Source: Adiantum capillus-veneris (Eukaryota; Streptophyta; Polypodiopsida; Polypodiales; Pteridaceae). Taken from it: a DNA stretch of 64,000 nucleotides. Positions 30,984 to 41,949 of this stretch are shown one piece after another; the stretch's first letter is position 1, and the number at the start of each line of letters is the position of its first letter. Position numbers and translations under genes: made by a program. The notes beneath the pieces were generated by a model that worked only from the letters and a program-made list of their open reading frames with translations, was not told the DNA's origin and did not search any database. The stretch lies in NCBI GenBank assembly GCA_014529385.2, contig CM043950.1, forward strand, positions 82,904,843-82,968,842. The letters are read 5' to 3'.

Positions 30984-31820
30984 ATGAGGATCGTCTCATG
31001 GAACGTGTAGTGATTAGGTGGGCGTCAGTTTCAGAGTTAGAGGATCCGGCTGCGTCAGGAGCTTCAGCGTTGCCTTGTGAGAGGAGAGATTGATCTCCTT
31101 ATGCTACAGGATCATCATCTGTGTGAGATACGCATTAGACGATGTGGTCACTATTGCGTGGACGATATGATACTTTTTGGTCAGTTGCTTTTGGACCTGG
31201 AGGCATCCAGGGTGGGGTATGTATGACTATTGCAGATTCTTTGCAGCAGGCCATTGTGGGCAGAGGGATTATTGTGCCAGGTAGGGCTCAGTGGATCACT
31301 ATGCAGGTTCAGGGTTGCCTTATGGGCTTCTTGAACATATATGCGCCTAATTTGGCAAAGAGTTTTGGTCACAAATTGTTGAGTCTCTACCGCGGGCAGA
31401 GCTGTAGTGCATAGGGGGATACTTCATGCTACTATGCGTGGAGTTGAGCTGGCAGCTTGGGAGAGGTTTTGTATGACTCTGAGGGTTTCAGATGTGTGGC
31501 ATCACACTAGCTTTGTGAGGCCCCTAGATAGCATGGCCTCTCGTTCGGACCGCAAAGTGGGAGGAGTGAATCCATCGCGGATAGATCACTTCTACACTAG
31601 TGTCCATTTCTGTGACTTGGGTGGGACAGTTGGCATTCTAGCAGGGAATTCCTTCTCGGACCATGCACCAGTGATCCTCACAGTGGCAGATAGGCAGAGG
31701 AGGGGGGGCACGATGCTTCGCATCTTTGAGAGGGTCTTGCTAGACTCTGCACTCAGAGAGCGAGTGGAGGCTCTTTGGACAGAGAACTTGGACATGCAGG
31801 ATTCTCTTACCTATTGATCA
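30984..31820 (+). pseudogene. LINE ORF2 endonuclease (EEP/APE-like) domain, frameshifted
   Basis: It begins MRIVSWNV at 30984, the usual start of the nicking endonuclease that opens target DNA for priming, but a TAG follows at once. Later landmarks are LNIYAPN (about 31333), GGVNPSRIDHFYTS (about 31560) and SDHAPVIL (about 31655), which hold the catalytic Asp-His pair. Several frame changes show it is dead. The sequence then leaves the domain without entering an RT. Confidence 0.75.
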
Positions 31821-32039
31821 TTCCCTTCCTTGCCGGATTAAGGAGCACTAAAGCTACCCTACTTCTGCAGACCACCCAGGTGTCCCTTTCTTTCAGTACA
31901 CTGTACGACTGGGACGTCACATACTGGCAACACAGAGAGGCTCGCCCTGCTGCAGCACCTCATTGGCAGGAGGAGGGTCTCACAGTTGAGTTCTTGGCAG
32001 CTATTTGGGAGAGGTTGTGGGACTCCAGACAGTCGAGGT

Positions 32040-32695
32040 GAGTCACTTTGTTTCAGTGGTTGGTCGCACACAGAGCTACAGCAGTTGGGAGATGCTTGTT
32101 CATAGTTGTCTCTTGGCTGCATGTGCAGCTTGTGACCATCTTGTGGAGAGTCAGCGTCACTATCTTTGGCACTCTCCTTTGGCACAACAGGTGTGGCTTC
32201 GTGTTCTTCGGATGATGCCTGCTCTATTCACGGCTCGACAGTACACTTGGGGGGCAGCTTCTTGGTCCACTCTCACGGGCTCGACACTTCTGTTTGAGCT
32301 ATCTTCCACCAGCAGGATGATAGTGATGCAGGGGGGGCGACCTACACTCCAGCCTGCCACATAGCTTACTCCACAGGAGTGGTGCAGTGAGAGAGGAGTG
32401 TTGGGAGCTCATCAGTGGCCTGACACTCTAGTTTATTTGGCGGGCCCGCTGCTTCTGTATCTTTGAGGCTCGCCCTATACCACCAGCAGAGACTATTCGT
32501 GATCTTTGGCTAGAGCTGATCCACACTCTCAGAGGACAGCTCAAGAGACTCCAGGGCAGCTCCGACTGCATGCGGGAGTGCAAAGAGGCTTTCCTTCGAC
32601 TCTGGCATCCTGGGCCTTTTTTCACCATGGTCCAGGGTGTACTCAAATGGCACTACCGTCCACCTGTGTGGCTTTTCCCTCCTCCCATTTCTTGA
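32040..32695 (+). pseudogene. LINE ORF2 C-terminal end (zf-RVT region)
   Basis: Contains VVGRTQSYSSW, then CDHLVESQRHYLWHSPLAQQVW, the reverse-transcriptase-associated zinc-finger region of plant LINEs, which should lie several hundred codons after RT start. The frame breaks near 32365 and resumes to a stop at 32693-32695. The direct join from endonuclease to this region, near 31820-32040, removes the RT. Confidence 0.7.
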
Positions 32696-32859
32696 TTTAG
32701 CCTCATTGCACATATGGTGTTTTTTCATTGGGAGAGTCTCCCCATCATGGTTGTTGTAGCCCTCTCTCGAAGAGGTGGTTGTAGCCCTATGGGCAGTTTC
32801 ATTAACTAATAGAAGGATCTTTTTCTCGGAAAAAGAAAAATAATAATGGTCTGTTGTCT

Positions 32860-33027
32860 TATTCACTCATATATATGGTGTGTAGAGCATGGCCCCACTT
32901 TACTCAGTGTCATCCAACCCTTACACAACACCCTCATAATTATGGCGTGTATTCACTATGGTGTCAGCCTGTGGGGTGGCAAGGCCAGCCCGCCTATGGC
33001 GGCTGATGCGCACGCTACAAATGCAAT
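32860..33027. other. Fragment of element Y interior after the LINE
   Basis: This continues the pre-insertion sequence after the LINE duplication and stops at LTR Z (33028). No gene seen. Confidence 0.4.
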
Positions 33028-33353
33028 TGTTAGGTGCAGCGGAATGAATGTTGTATTTTCTCAAGATTAGTGATCTTTATTGCTCAAGGTTCCTTTTAGT
33101 TCTTAGGGAAAGAGAGAGCTTTCCGTCTTATGGAGAGTGCTATGATCACGAACAAAGTGAGTGGATTGTGCATGCAAGTGAATGAGACTGAGAGAAGGAG
33201 AGAGAAGAGATACGACACCCGAGAGGTTTGTAAAACCCTCCTCCGAAGGCCCTACTCTCGTCGGCGAGAGTGGCCTATTCTTTGATTGCACAAAGGTGTA
33301 CAATGCGTATGCAACTTGGTCTATGCCGATGACGATGACTGTGAGGATGACGA
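33028..33353 (-). repeat. LTR family Z, left copy (partial 3' LTR)
   Basis: TGTTAGGTGCAGCGGAATGAATG and the next 320 bases match 47975-48300 with few changes. Homology stops at about 33353, just before element W. It is the U5 end of a minus-strand element; its inner U3 part was lost where W now begins. Confidence 0.75.
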
Positions 33354-33369
33354 CAGCAAGAAGAGGTAC

Positions 33370-35998
33370 TGAGGCGGTCTGGGGCAGATAGCAAGAAGAG
33401 CGCTTTGAGGTATGAAGGCGCTCTGGGATGGGCAGCAAGAAGAGCAGTCTCTAAACACCCTTCGAGGCTCCCGTGCTGCTCAACTGGGGCTGGGGCAAGC
33501 ACAATCAGAGACAACAACAACACACAGCCAGAAACCAAACAAGAAAAGGGGCACCACCTAGTTGTAGATGCGAACTAGGACGCATGTGATATCTCCTTGT
33601 ACTCAAATGCACAAAGAGAGGGGAATGCAGGATAGCCACACACACCAAACACAAACATTCACCACGCCAGAGAGAGGTAAAGAGCACAAATCAACTTGAG
33701 CAACTCAGTCTTAGCCTTAAAGACTAGATGCACACAAAGCTTGATAAGAAATAGAGAGACAACACAAAACTTGACCTTGTTGCCAATACACAAATTGTCT
33801 TAGGGTCACGGGAGCCCTCTCACCGAGAACCCTCTTACAATTGACCTTTTAGGAAAAAAATTCAACAAGCCCTCAAACCACCAATCATGAAATGGCACAA
33901 CAAACTTCAAGGACAATATACCTTCAACCACTTGATGAGCCAACTTATCAAGTCAATTTGGAGAGAAGAGTCGTAGTTGCAGCATACAATTGCACCCAAA
34001 ACTATAAATCTTATTTATGCACAAGAGTAGGCTACAAGTGTGGTGAAGAGTATGGCATACACTCCACTCCTCTAGATGGCATAACTAACTTCAAGCTTCT
34101 CCATGCACCTATGTGTAGTGATGGAATAGAGCACTCACAATGCACACACTCTACACAACTAGGCTTGAAGAGTGGTGTGTTATTTGTTGAGAATGGTGTG
34201 GTGTAGTGTGATCATGTGGTGTTTTACAAGGGAGAGAAGGGCTCTATTTATAGGTTTTAGAAGCCCCGATTAGGATTAGACCTAATCAAGTTTATTTGAA
34301 GGAATAAAAGATTATGCATTTTTCATTTTTTATTTCAATGAGGGTGGGTCTCTCTTGTCCTTTGAGTCACATGGATGTGGGCTCAAGGGAAGAGAATTAT
34401 TGAGGATGAAAGGAGAGAGGATTGAGTGAATAATTTGGGAGTGCCTACTCTAGTAGAGGGTGCATTTTACAATAAGGTTAGTGGTTAGTAATTATCACTA
34501 AAAAATATTTACAAAATCATTCACCAAATGGTGAGATATATGATGAGAAAAGTTAGAGAAGGGATGAGCTTGTAAAGAGAGGTTGAAGCTTTGGAGAAAT
34601 TGACATTCACCTCTTTACAGCACCGGAAGAAGAAGCGGTCAGCATGGCGAAGTAGCGCGTGTGGATGAAGCTATGTTATCTTCAAACCTTGGAAAATTCA
34701 TGATAAAAGCCTTCATTTGCAGAGGTTATCCTTGGATTTTTTCTGATTTTTTGAAGTTCTTTACAAAGCTGAAGAGAGTATGGTAATATGGACATATATG
34801 TAGAGAGAAAGGGGGACACATAGGGTGTAGAAATGGAGGATGAAGGCTATGGAGGTGTGAGAGATGTGGCAATGGTAAAGAGGGTGAATTAGGACATGGG
34901 AGTTGCAAGTTTGGGAGTGGGAAGGAGAAGGAGGAGTGTGTGTGAAAGAGGAAAATGATAAAGTGGAAGAGGGAGTGTGGCTGCATAGCATGGGTAAACT
35001 AGAGTCCACCAATAAAATCATAGCTCACAGCTCGTAGTTATAAAAAATATGAAAAAATTTGAGGTGAAAGTGCAGCTTACGAGCTACAACTTTTGTTTGT
35101 ATCACCTTTTCAAATTCGGGGAGCATGTGATCTTTAAAAATTCAGCAAAACCGACTGTTTTTTCCACTGCACAAAGTCCTTGTGAGGTCCTTCTTTGGAT
35201 GATTCATTTGAATACCTCCAAGAGTGAGTTCCCCATGGTGCATGCATGCATGCCACATACCCTTGACCTTATTTGGTAGGTCTATAATTGAAGATATTGT
35301 TGAGATCATGATATAAGTGAATAATAAAACTCAGAAAATCAAATATTGAGGGGTCTAAAAAAATATGTACATGTCAAATATAAATAATATAGGTGGAAAA
35401 AATATAAAGGGGTCAAAAAAAATCTCTCTCATTATAAATCTACCATAAAAAGATGAATATTTTTTGTGGTCTAATTTCTGAGAGTAATAGAGAATAGATG
35501 TAGGAAGGAAAAAATCACAATAGTGAAAAAATATACACATAAATAGAACTAGTTTTTTTGGATTTTTGTTGGGATGGAGTTACACAAAAAATAAGATAAG
35601 CTTGCATGAAATTATTTTTATATGGAATAAAGAGTATGCAAAATGGTAAGAAAAAATATGGTAATGGTGAGTCAATGTACATAACATAAATAACACACCA
35701 TAGGTAGAAATATTTAAATAAATACCAAAATAATGATCAAAAGTCCTTTTATTTAGGCCCTATATACAATGAAATATTTACACACAAATGGGCCATAATA
35801 TACTTATATTTTTTATTTTGGCTCAACTAGCCCAGTGACTAGCTAATTAAGGGTTTTTAAGAAGATATGGGAAAAGTCCCCTAACTCACACACACCTATA
35901 TATAGTGAAATGGTAGGGATAGCCACAATGTTTGGATGATTTTGGTAGGGTGGGTTAAATCACTATGGCAATTACAGAGAGCCGAAAAACGACTATTA
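33370..35998 (-). repeat. 3' LTR of element W
   Basis: It pairs with 41950-44533 and is mostly the same sequence with scattered substitutions and a few indels. Compared with its partner it has an extra repeated segment at its left end (33370-33415) and a 30-40 base difference near 35010-35080. The TATA box (minus strand CTATAAATAGAGC) is at about 34240-34253. The inner end TAATAGTCG (TGATAGCCG in the partner) is followed by the purine tract. Confidence 0.9.
33892..34206 (+). other. 104-residue antisense ORF inside LTR W, left copy
   Basis: Open from MAQQTSRTIY to VENGVV on the strand opposite to the element. The same frame is open in the other LTR (42428-42742) with three amino-acid differences. 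It lies downstream of the TATA box in element terms, so it would be antisense to the transcript leader. No known domain. Conservation may only reflect the youth of the LTR pair. Confidence 0.35.
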
Positions 35999-36016
35999 TT
36001 AGCCCTCCCCCAGGAT
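35999..36016 (-). other. Polypurine tract of element W
   Basis: The minus strand reads CCTGGGGGAGGGCTAA, directly before the LTR start. Confidence 0.75.
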
Positions 36017-36143
36017 GATGGCATATTCATGTACCATCATAGAGCATCTTTTCCAAAGAGAGTGCTTCAGAGTCCTTGCCGAGATCTTCATTGTTTGGCC
36101 CCTCAGAATTTTGGATGGAGTTACACTCATGCTTCATGTAACA

Positions 36144-36695
36144 TTACTTACATGAGACATCTGCCTTTTGACAGATCTTTGGTAGATCCTTTGGTAGAAG
36201 GCGACTCAAATAAGGCTTCAAGCGATACCCGTTTACCTTCCTGGAGTCCTCTTTCCCATTCAAGTCCATAAGTTGATAGTAACTTGAATTGAAAGCCTTC
36301 TTAACTATGTATGGCCCTTGCCATCTAGTTTCGAATTTGGCATCAAAACGATTTTCGAGTCGATTGTCATACCTTAGCACAAGATCTCCTTCATTGATAC
36401 CTTTGTCCTTTAGTTTCTTGTCAAGCTTCTCCTTCGCCTGCGTAGCTTTCCTCTTGTAGCACTCGTATGCTGCTTCTCTTTTCCACTCAAGCTCAACTAA
36501 GGTAAGAAGTCGATCCATCCATGCTTCTTGATCATCTTGTGCTGCTTTGCCATGAAGTCGCATTGTTCGAATGTTGAGCTCAATTGGTTGTAAAGCCACT
36601 TGACCATAGACCATAGACCAAGTGAAATGGTGTGAACTCCGTGGCTTCCCTATATGTAGTTTGATACGCCCACAAGGCACCATCCAAGAAGTCAT
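36144..36695 (-). pseudogene. Integrase C-terminal region of element W
   Basis: After a frameshift relative to the integrase core (near 36600-36690) the protein continues with VYGQVALQPIELNIRT, a basic coiled stretch (CYKRKATQAKEKLDKK), then INEGDLVLRYDNRL and RWQGPYIVKKAFNSSYYQL. These are the usual GDxVL and WxGPY landmarks of the integrase C-terminal domain. No chromodomain follows, as expected for Tat elements. Confidence 0.85.
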
Positions 36696-37044
36696 CCCAC
36701 AACTTTGTCTTGTTTCTCACCATCTTTCTAATGATGCTTGCAATGACACCATTAGCTTTTTCTACCAAAACATTTGATTGGGGATAGTAGGGTGTACTAT
36801 GACGATGTAAAATGTGAAGTTCTTCACAGACTTCCGTGAGCAAGCCCTTTCCAAACCCTGGACCATTATCAGAAACAATCTCCAAAGGTGTGCCAAATCT
36901 ACAACAAATGTGAGTGTAGACAAATTTGCTCACTGTCCTCTCGTTTACCTTTGCCACACTTTGTGCTTCTACCCATCTCGTCATGTAGTCTATGGCCACC
37001 AAGATATACGATTTTCCATTTTTAGTCTTAGGCAATGGACCCAT
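36580..37044 (-). pseudogene. Integrase catalytic core of element W
   Basis: The D,D-35-E core is recognisable: D19 (VAIDYMTRWVEA), D59 (IVSDNGPGF) and E95 (VLVEKANGV), counted from codon 37044. Spacing between the last two is 35 residues. It joins the zinc-finger part upstream through one TAA (37063-37065) in the same frame, where Gln would fit. It would insert the cDNA into the genome. Confidence 0.9.
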
Positions 37045-37062
37045 AGCATCAATGCTCCATTT

Positions 37063-38994
37063 TTAAAATGGACCATTTGCAAGGACTAACTGACGTGGAC
37101 CATGTAACAGACGCTTGTTTCCATTAATCTGACAATTGTGACAGCTTTTACACCAATGTTGAACATCAATGTGCAAGCTTGGCCAAACATATCCGGCAAG
37201 AAAAATCTTTTTTGCAGTGAGTTCCTGTGCAAAATGACCACCACACGCTTCCTCATGAAAACCTTTTAGAATGGCTGGGATTTTCTCAATAGTTGGTACT
37301 CTTCTGCACACTTGATCCTTCCCTCTTTGGTAGAGGGATCCTTCTAGGAAGAGATACATGCTTGCCTTCTTCATGAGTCTCCTCTTCTGAGTCTTCGTGA
37401 AGTCTTGTGGAAACTCACCCTCCAGAATGTAGCTAATAATGGGAGTCAATGACTCCAATCCCTGGTATCTCGGTTTCTTGAAAGATTCTACCACCATGAT
37501 GACCTGCACTTCTTTTTCAACACATGTAACTGCTTGTTGTGCAAGTAAATCGGCATCTTCATTCTGTTTCCTAGGAATATGATATAGTTGCTTCCTAGGA
37601 ATATGATATAGTTGCACTTCTTCAAATTGATTAAACAATCTACGAATGGCATGAACTGTTGTCCTTAGGCTTTCATTCTTGCATGACCAAATGCCGAAAA
37701 TTTGCTTCACAATGAGAAGTGCATCCCCTTTTACCATGAGATGTTGTATACCTTGGCCAATGCATATCTTTAAACCATGAAGTAGTGTGTCGTATTCTAC
37801 TTCATTGTTGCTAGTTGAAGCTGGTAGATTGACCTTCTCTTTCATGACCACCTCTCCACTTGGGTTGAGCAATACTAGCCCTCCCCCTGCTTTTCCTGTG
37901 ACTCGTCGAAAAGCTCCATCAAAGAACAAGGTAAAAGCATTAGGAATACTTTTAGGTGGTGGCAATGGTAGGGTCTTTACTTCAAGCACCTTAATCTCCT
38001 TCTCATGTACCCTATAAGTAAGGATCCCTGCCAATTGTGCACGCACACTATCTTCTACTTTGAAAGAGTATTGAAACTCTTGCAACTCCATAATCCACTT
38101 TGAGATCCTAGTACTAAGATTCATTTGAGATGACACCCAAGGGAACAAATATTTTGCAGTGAGAATTACAAAAGGTTTTGGTAGCAGGTAGGATCTAAAC
38201 TTTCTCACCGCAAACATGAGAGAAAGCATCATGAGTTCTGCCTCTGTGTAGCCTCTCTCTAAAGCCTTCATGACCCTACTAGCAAAGTATATGGGTCGCG
38301 TTCTAGTACTGTGGGGATCTTGTTGTAGCAAAACCGCACCAATTGTTTCTTTCCCAACACTAGAGCTAACAAAGAATGTGTACTCCCAACAAGGAGGCAT
38401 GAGTGTTGGTAGCTCTGACAGGATGACTTTAATGTTACAAAAGTACTCTTCAAGCTCATAAGACCATGCAAATTCTACTTGTTGTGTCAACTTTTGCAAA
38501 GGATGAAGCAACTCCAAAGCTAAGTGAATAAAGCGTGACATATACTTCACCTTTTGAATGAATGAGATGACCTCTTTGAGATTCTTGGGTGATGGGAGCT
38601 CAATAAGAGCCTTTGCCTTTGAAAGATCCACCTCAATGCCTTTATAGGAAACCTTGTGACCAAGCAAGATCACTTCATCCTCACCTATGTGGCACTTGTC
38701 GGGGTTGAGTTGACCTCCCGTGTCATAGAGCTTCTTGAAACCTTCTTCTACCCTTTGTAGATGCAATGATTTTGAGCTATAAATGCAAAAATCATCAATA
38801 AAAACCCTAATGGACTTTCCAAAGAATGTTTGAAACACCATGTTCATGAAGCATTGCAAAGTTGCAGGAGCATTTGTCAGTCCAAATGGCATGACTCTAA
38901 AAGCATAACAACCCCAAGGAGTGATGAAGGTTGTTTTCAATTGATCTTCCAATGCGATACCTATTTGAAAGTAACCCGAGTAGCCATCACACAC
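37063..38994 (-). CDS. RT, RNase H, archaeal-type RNase H and integrase zinc finger of element W
   Basis: 643 open residues. RT: FGLTNAPAT (37-45) and FIDDFCIYSS (65-74, the YxDD equivalent). First RNase H (about 205-330) looks degenerate: FFVSSSVGKETIGAVL has Ser where the catalytic Asp is expected, as is usual when a second RNase H is present. Second, archaeal-type RNase H (353-490): FFDGAF (D359), NNEVEY (E398), KGDALL (D424), NEDADLLA (D481). Integrase HHCC finger: HEEACGGHF...CKSCHNC near the end. An exact 24-base tandem duplication (37568-37615) repeats LYHIPRKQ before the last RNase H Asp. Confidence 0.92.
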   Translation of the reverse strand: MCDGYSGYFQIGIALEDQLKTTFITPWGCYAFRVMPFGLTNAPATLQCFMNMVFQTFFGKSIRVFIDDFCIYSSKSLHLQRVEEGFKKLYDTGGQLNPDKCHIGEDEVILLGHKVSYKGIEVDLSKAKALIELPSPKNLKEVISFIQKVKYMSRFIHLALELLHPLQKLTQQVEFAWSYELEEYFCNIKVILSELPTLMPPCWEYTFFVSSSVGKETIGAVLLQQDPHSTRTRPIYFASRVMKALERGYTEAELMMLSLMFAVRKFRSYLLPKPFVILTAKYLFPWVSSQMNLSTRISKWIMELQEFQYSFKVEDSVRAQLAGILTYRVHEKEIKVLEVKTLPLPPPKSIPNAFTLFFDGAFRRVTGKAGGGLVLLNPSGEVVMKEKVNLPASTSNNEVEYDTLLHGLKICIGQGIQHLMVKGDALLIVKQIFGIWSCKNESLRTTVHAIRRLFNQFEEVQLYHIPRKQLYHIPRKQNEDADLLAQQAVTCVEKEVQVIMVVESFKKPRYQGLESLTPIISYILEGEFPQDFTKTQKRRLMKKASMYLFLEGSLYQRGKDQVCRRVPTIEKIPAILKGFHEEACGGHFAQELTAKKIFLAGYVWPSLHIDVQHWCKSCHNCQINGNKRLLHGPRQLVLANGPF

Positions 38995-39105
38995 AGTCTA
39001 CTTCTCATGACTAGCTACCTCATTTAGTATCTCATCTTGAAATGGGAGGGGAAAGTGATCTCTTTTTGTTGCCTCATTGAGTGGACGGTAATCAACACAC
39101 ACCCT

Positions 39106-39435
39106 CTACTTGGCATTTTTCTTAGGAGTGAAAACAACGGGAGAGACCCACTTCGAATTCTCCACTGGATAAATGAAACCTGCTGCTAGAAGCTTTCTTA
39201 CTTCCTTGAGTAAAGCCTGCTCCTTGATGACTCCTAGCCTTCGTAGCTTCTGAGCCTTAGGTGTGGCCTCTGGCTTCAACCAAATTTTGTGTTGAACAGC
39301 ATCTATTCCACGCACATCGGTGTAGTCTTTAGCAAAAAGCCTAGGAAATTTCCTTAGCACACATTTGAACTCCTCTCTTTCGTCCTTTGTAAGTGTTGTA
39401 GATAGCATTCCTTCTAGCATTCTTTCATCTTCCAC
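39106..39435 (-). pseudogene. N-terminal part of element W reverse transcriptase
   Basis: 109 residues ending FIYPVENSKWVSPVVFTPKKNAK. It is in the same frame as the next segment, separated by TAG 39106-39108 where the family has Trp (TGG). A second stop lies just before 38994. Upstream stops near 39450 and at 39583-39585 separate it from the protease, also in the same frame. Confidence 0.85.
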
Positions 39436-39582
39436 TTTTTGGTTTTCTTAGGAACCTACCTCTTCCAAACCTGGGCAAGAGGTCTCTTGGTTGTTTGGAT
39501 TAAACCTTACCCTCATGACTTCGATGGAAGACTCCTCTTCAGTAATGCTACCGGTACTTTCTCCTTCTGAAGTGCTATCGGT

Positions 39583-39960
39583 CTAGCCTTCCTCCGTCTC
39601 ACTTTGAGATGATTCTTCATGGAGCTCCTCTTGGTGTTGCTCCTTCATGTCAAAGACAACCTTCTTATGATTGTCATTCTTGCAAATTATCTTTCCACTC
39701 TCCCAATCCTGCAAAGCTCGCATTTTCAGTAGCCATGGTCTCCCTAGGATAAATGGGTAACCATTTCCTTTGGTAGACATGACATAGAAATCCACTGCCT
39801 TCTTAATTCCAAAGGCCTCTACAAAAACATTTTTACAAATGCCTACACACCTAGCTTTGCTATTGTTTGCCATCTTGACTTTAATTTCAGGTGTCTCATG
39901 GATGTGCATGCCTAGTTTTTGCATGAGTCCCTCTGTCATGATGCAAATTTGTGCACCCCA
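39583..39960 (-). pseudogene. Protease of element W, one-base frameshift at the active site
   Basis: The domain continues MTEGLMQKLG...IKVKMANN...FYVMSTKGNGYPFILGRPWLLKMRALQDWESG, with ILGRPW as the conserved turn. Its active-site Asp-Gly-Gly-Ala motif is at the end of the gag frame, where a run of G has lost or gained one base near 39950. Gag therefore runs out of frame exactly at the motif. The shift might also be how the element moves from gag to pol, but its position inside the catalytic loop argues against that. Confidence 0.75.
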
Positions 39961-41396
39961 TCCACTAGACCTTTCCTAACCAATCTTCCTTTGATGTAAC
40001 AATCTAGCACAGGTGTAATATCCTCATTTATTTCAGCATGTGAAATTTTTACAACAGGCACACTCTCTTTTATCTTTCTCCTAGTGCTAACTGCCTTCGT
40101 TAAATCCCTCCTAACTTGTGGGCATAATGCAAGAAACTGAGGCCATGAGATATCAGGACCCTTACCTCTTATGTCTTCCAATAGGTTGTATGGAGCCATA
40201 CCATGTCCAAGAGGGAATTCTTGGAGGTTGATACAACGTCGAGTCCTCTTAGCTTCCTTGGTCTCCTTTGCCTTATTTTCTCGTCCATGGTCACTTTGTG
40301 ATGTAACCCCTTCTTTCTCCTTATCTTTTCCTCGGCCACACTTAATGCCATTTGCTTCCATGTCAACCTCATTTGAGTTTGTCACCTCTACTACATGCAC
40401 ATTTGGGTCTGACAAAGGTGGAACTCCCTCCACTCCTTGTGGAGGTGGTCTTGCTCCATTTGGCCTTTGTAGAAGCAGTGGTTGCTGACTAGTTTCTTCT
40501 CCTACATTCATCACTGGGTAATTCAAGTTAGGTCTCCCTGGCTCCCCACGGAGCCAAGGACAATTATACATCCCATGTCCAGACTCTCCGCAATTCCAAT
40601 ATTGTAAGACTCTCCTAGGTCGTGGATCTCGCTCTTCAGACTTCTTTGCTTGTCCTTTTGGACCTACAGCACGTGCAAGGTGAATTGAGAGGCTGCTTAA
40701 AGATTCATTTAACTTCTCAATCACTTCCACCGTTACCTCAGAAAGCTTCCTAGATGTCGATGCTTGTGACTTACCTTTGGGTCTAAGACCTTCTATTGGA
40801 ACCTCCCCCCTTAAGCACTTGAGTTTCCTATATTTCTCAGTAGCCCTAGTTTCAGCTGCTTCAAAGGTAGCAGGTGCACCGGCCTCAACTTTTATCTTAA
40901 GGTCAGGAAAGAGTCCGGCTATGAACCTCTCCTTCTCTAGGAACTCTGCACCATCACCAAGGTTAGCAACATTTCTCACCCATACAGCCCAAAGACGTAG
41001 AAACTCTTGCTTGTACAAGTAGTAGTCATCTAAGTCTTTTTGCTTATGAGAAACAATGTCTTGCCATAGCTTTTGAGTGTTTTGGGGATCAAAGAAGTAT
41101 CTCTTGAAATGATTCACAACTTCCGTGTAATTCCCTTTAACTTCCTCAGGAAAAGAGTCAAACCAAGTGCTAGCATCTTTCCTAAGGACCACCTCAAACA
41201 TCTCTACACGTTCTTGATCAGTTACTATCCTCTTGATACGACAAGACATCTTGAAATTTGCTAAAAATAATTCTGCATCCTCTCCAGGCTCTCCAAAGAA
41301 AAGAGGATATCCGGACATTTGGCGTTGGGCCTCCATTGAATCGGTTTCAAAGTGACAACACGTTTTTGTTTTTCTTTTTTTTAAAAATTTACACAA
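39936..41396 (-). CDS. Gag of element W
   Basis: 486 open residues. Capsid domain at about 20-210 (YPLFFGEPGEDAELFLANFK, ASTWFDSFPEE, VVNHFKRYFF, LEKERFIAGLFPDLK). The nucleocapsid knuckle near 280 reads YWNCGESGHGMYNC: the first Cys of CX2CX4HX4C is Tyr, a G-to-A type change. Basic and Glu-rich stretches follow, then ISWPQFLALCPQVRRDL and the start of protease. Initiation could be at the first or a later Met. Confidence 0.88.
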   Translation of the reverse strand: MCKFLKKRKTKTCCHFETDSMEAQRQMSGYPLFFGEPGEDAELFLANFKMSCRIKRIVTDQERVEMFEVVLRKDASTWFDSFPEEVKGNYTEVVNHFKRYFFDPQNTQKLWQDIVSHKQKDLDDYYLYKQEFLRLWAVWVRNVANLGDGAEFLEKERFIAGLFPDLKIKVEAGAPATFEAAETRATEKYRKLKCLRGEVPIEGLRPKGKSQASTSRKLSEVTVEVIEKLNESLSSLSIHLARAVGPKGQAKKSEERDPRPRRVLQYWNCGESGHGMYNCPWLRGEPGRPNLNYPVMNVGEETSQQPLLLQRPNGARPPPQGVEGVPPLSDPNVHVVEVTNSNEVDMEANGIKCGRGKDKEKEGVTSQSDHGRENKAKETKEAKRTRRCINLQEFPLGHGMAPYNLLEDIRGKGPDISWPQFLALCPQVRRDLTKAVSTRRKIKESVPVVKISHAEINEDITPVLDCYIKGRLVRKGLVDGVHKFAS

Positions 41397-41925
41397 TAAT
41401 GTTTTCTAAATTGCAATCTATTCTACAAAAAAAAAAAAATATTCACATCAAATGACCTATGATAATCAATAAGAGGTAGGATGACAGGGTTTGGTGATGC
41501 GAAAATTTCTCCTACTCTTTGGGCACCAAACATGAACACCATACGTTGTTGAAAATGAATTTTTCTACTAATTGCAATGTTTATTCTAATGTGTAGAGTG
41601 AAATGAAAGGGGAAAACCTCTATTCTTGGGCCATTCTCCATGGTCTATGCATGACCTAATTCTTAAAACAAAACAAAAATATAGACATCCAAACTAAGGT
41701 CCTACCTAATGAGAGGCAAAATAAAAGGATTTACTGATGCGTTTATCTCCGTCAACCTAAGAGGACCTAAAATTCAACGAATTAAACGTTGAAATTGCAA
41801 CTTAGTACTAATAATTATGTGTACCTTTTGCCTTACAATGGGAGTGAAGGGATCATACAAATTCTCGTGATTCATGCAAGCTACTTGATTATGCTAAAGG
41901 TTAAGCCTTCACAAAAATACACAAG
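41397..41925. other. Leader of element W
   Basis: About 530 AT-rich bases between gag and the primer-binding site, with no ORF of note. Confidence 0.5.
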
Positions 41926-41946
41926 CCGTCCTCAGTGGGGGCACCA
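41926..41946 (-). other. Primer-binding-site candidate of element W
   Basis: The minus strand reads TGGTGCCCCCACTGAGGAC three bases after the LTR end CCACCTCA. It is like the TGGCGACTCCACTGGGGAC type seen in some Tat elements, but I cannot name the tRNA with confidence. Confidence 0.6.
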
Positions 41947-41949
41947 CTT

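Larger units (their letters stand above)
28653..32841 (+). mobile_element. LINE without reverse transcriptase, flanked by an 18-base target duplication
   Basis: It is flanked by AATAATGGTCTGTCGTC (from 28635) and AATAATGGTCTGTTGTC (from 32842), a target-site duplication differing by one C/T. Order: C-rich 5' UTR with tandem units, ORF1, endonuclease, then directly the C-terminal zinc-finger region, a 3' UTR, and an A-rich end (GGAAAAAGAAAAATAATAAT). The RT region (about 1 kb or more in intact relatives) is missing. It is a different family from the LINEs at 1-4960. Confidence 0.85.

Noticed and set aside
39940-39965. Programmed frameshift between gag and protease in W
   Set aside because: The shift falls inside the protease active-site loop, where a one-base indel in a G run is the simpler explanation.
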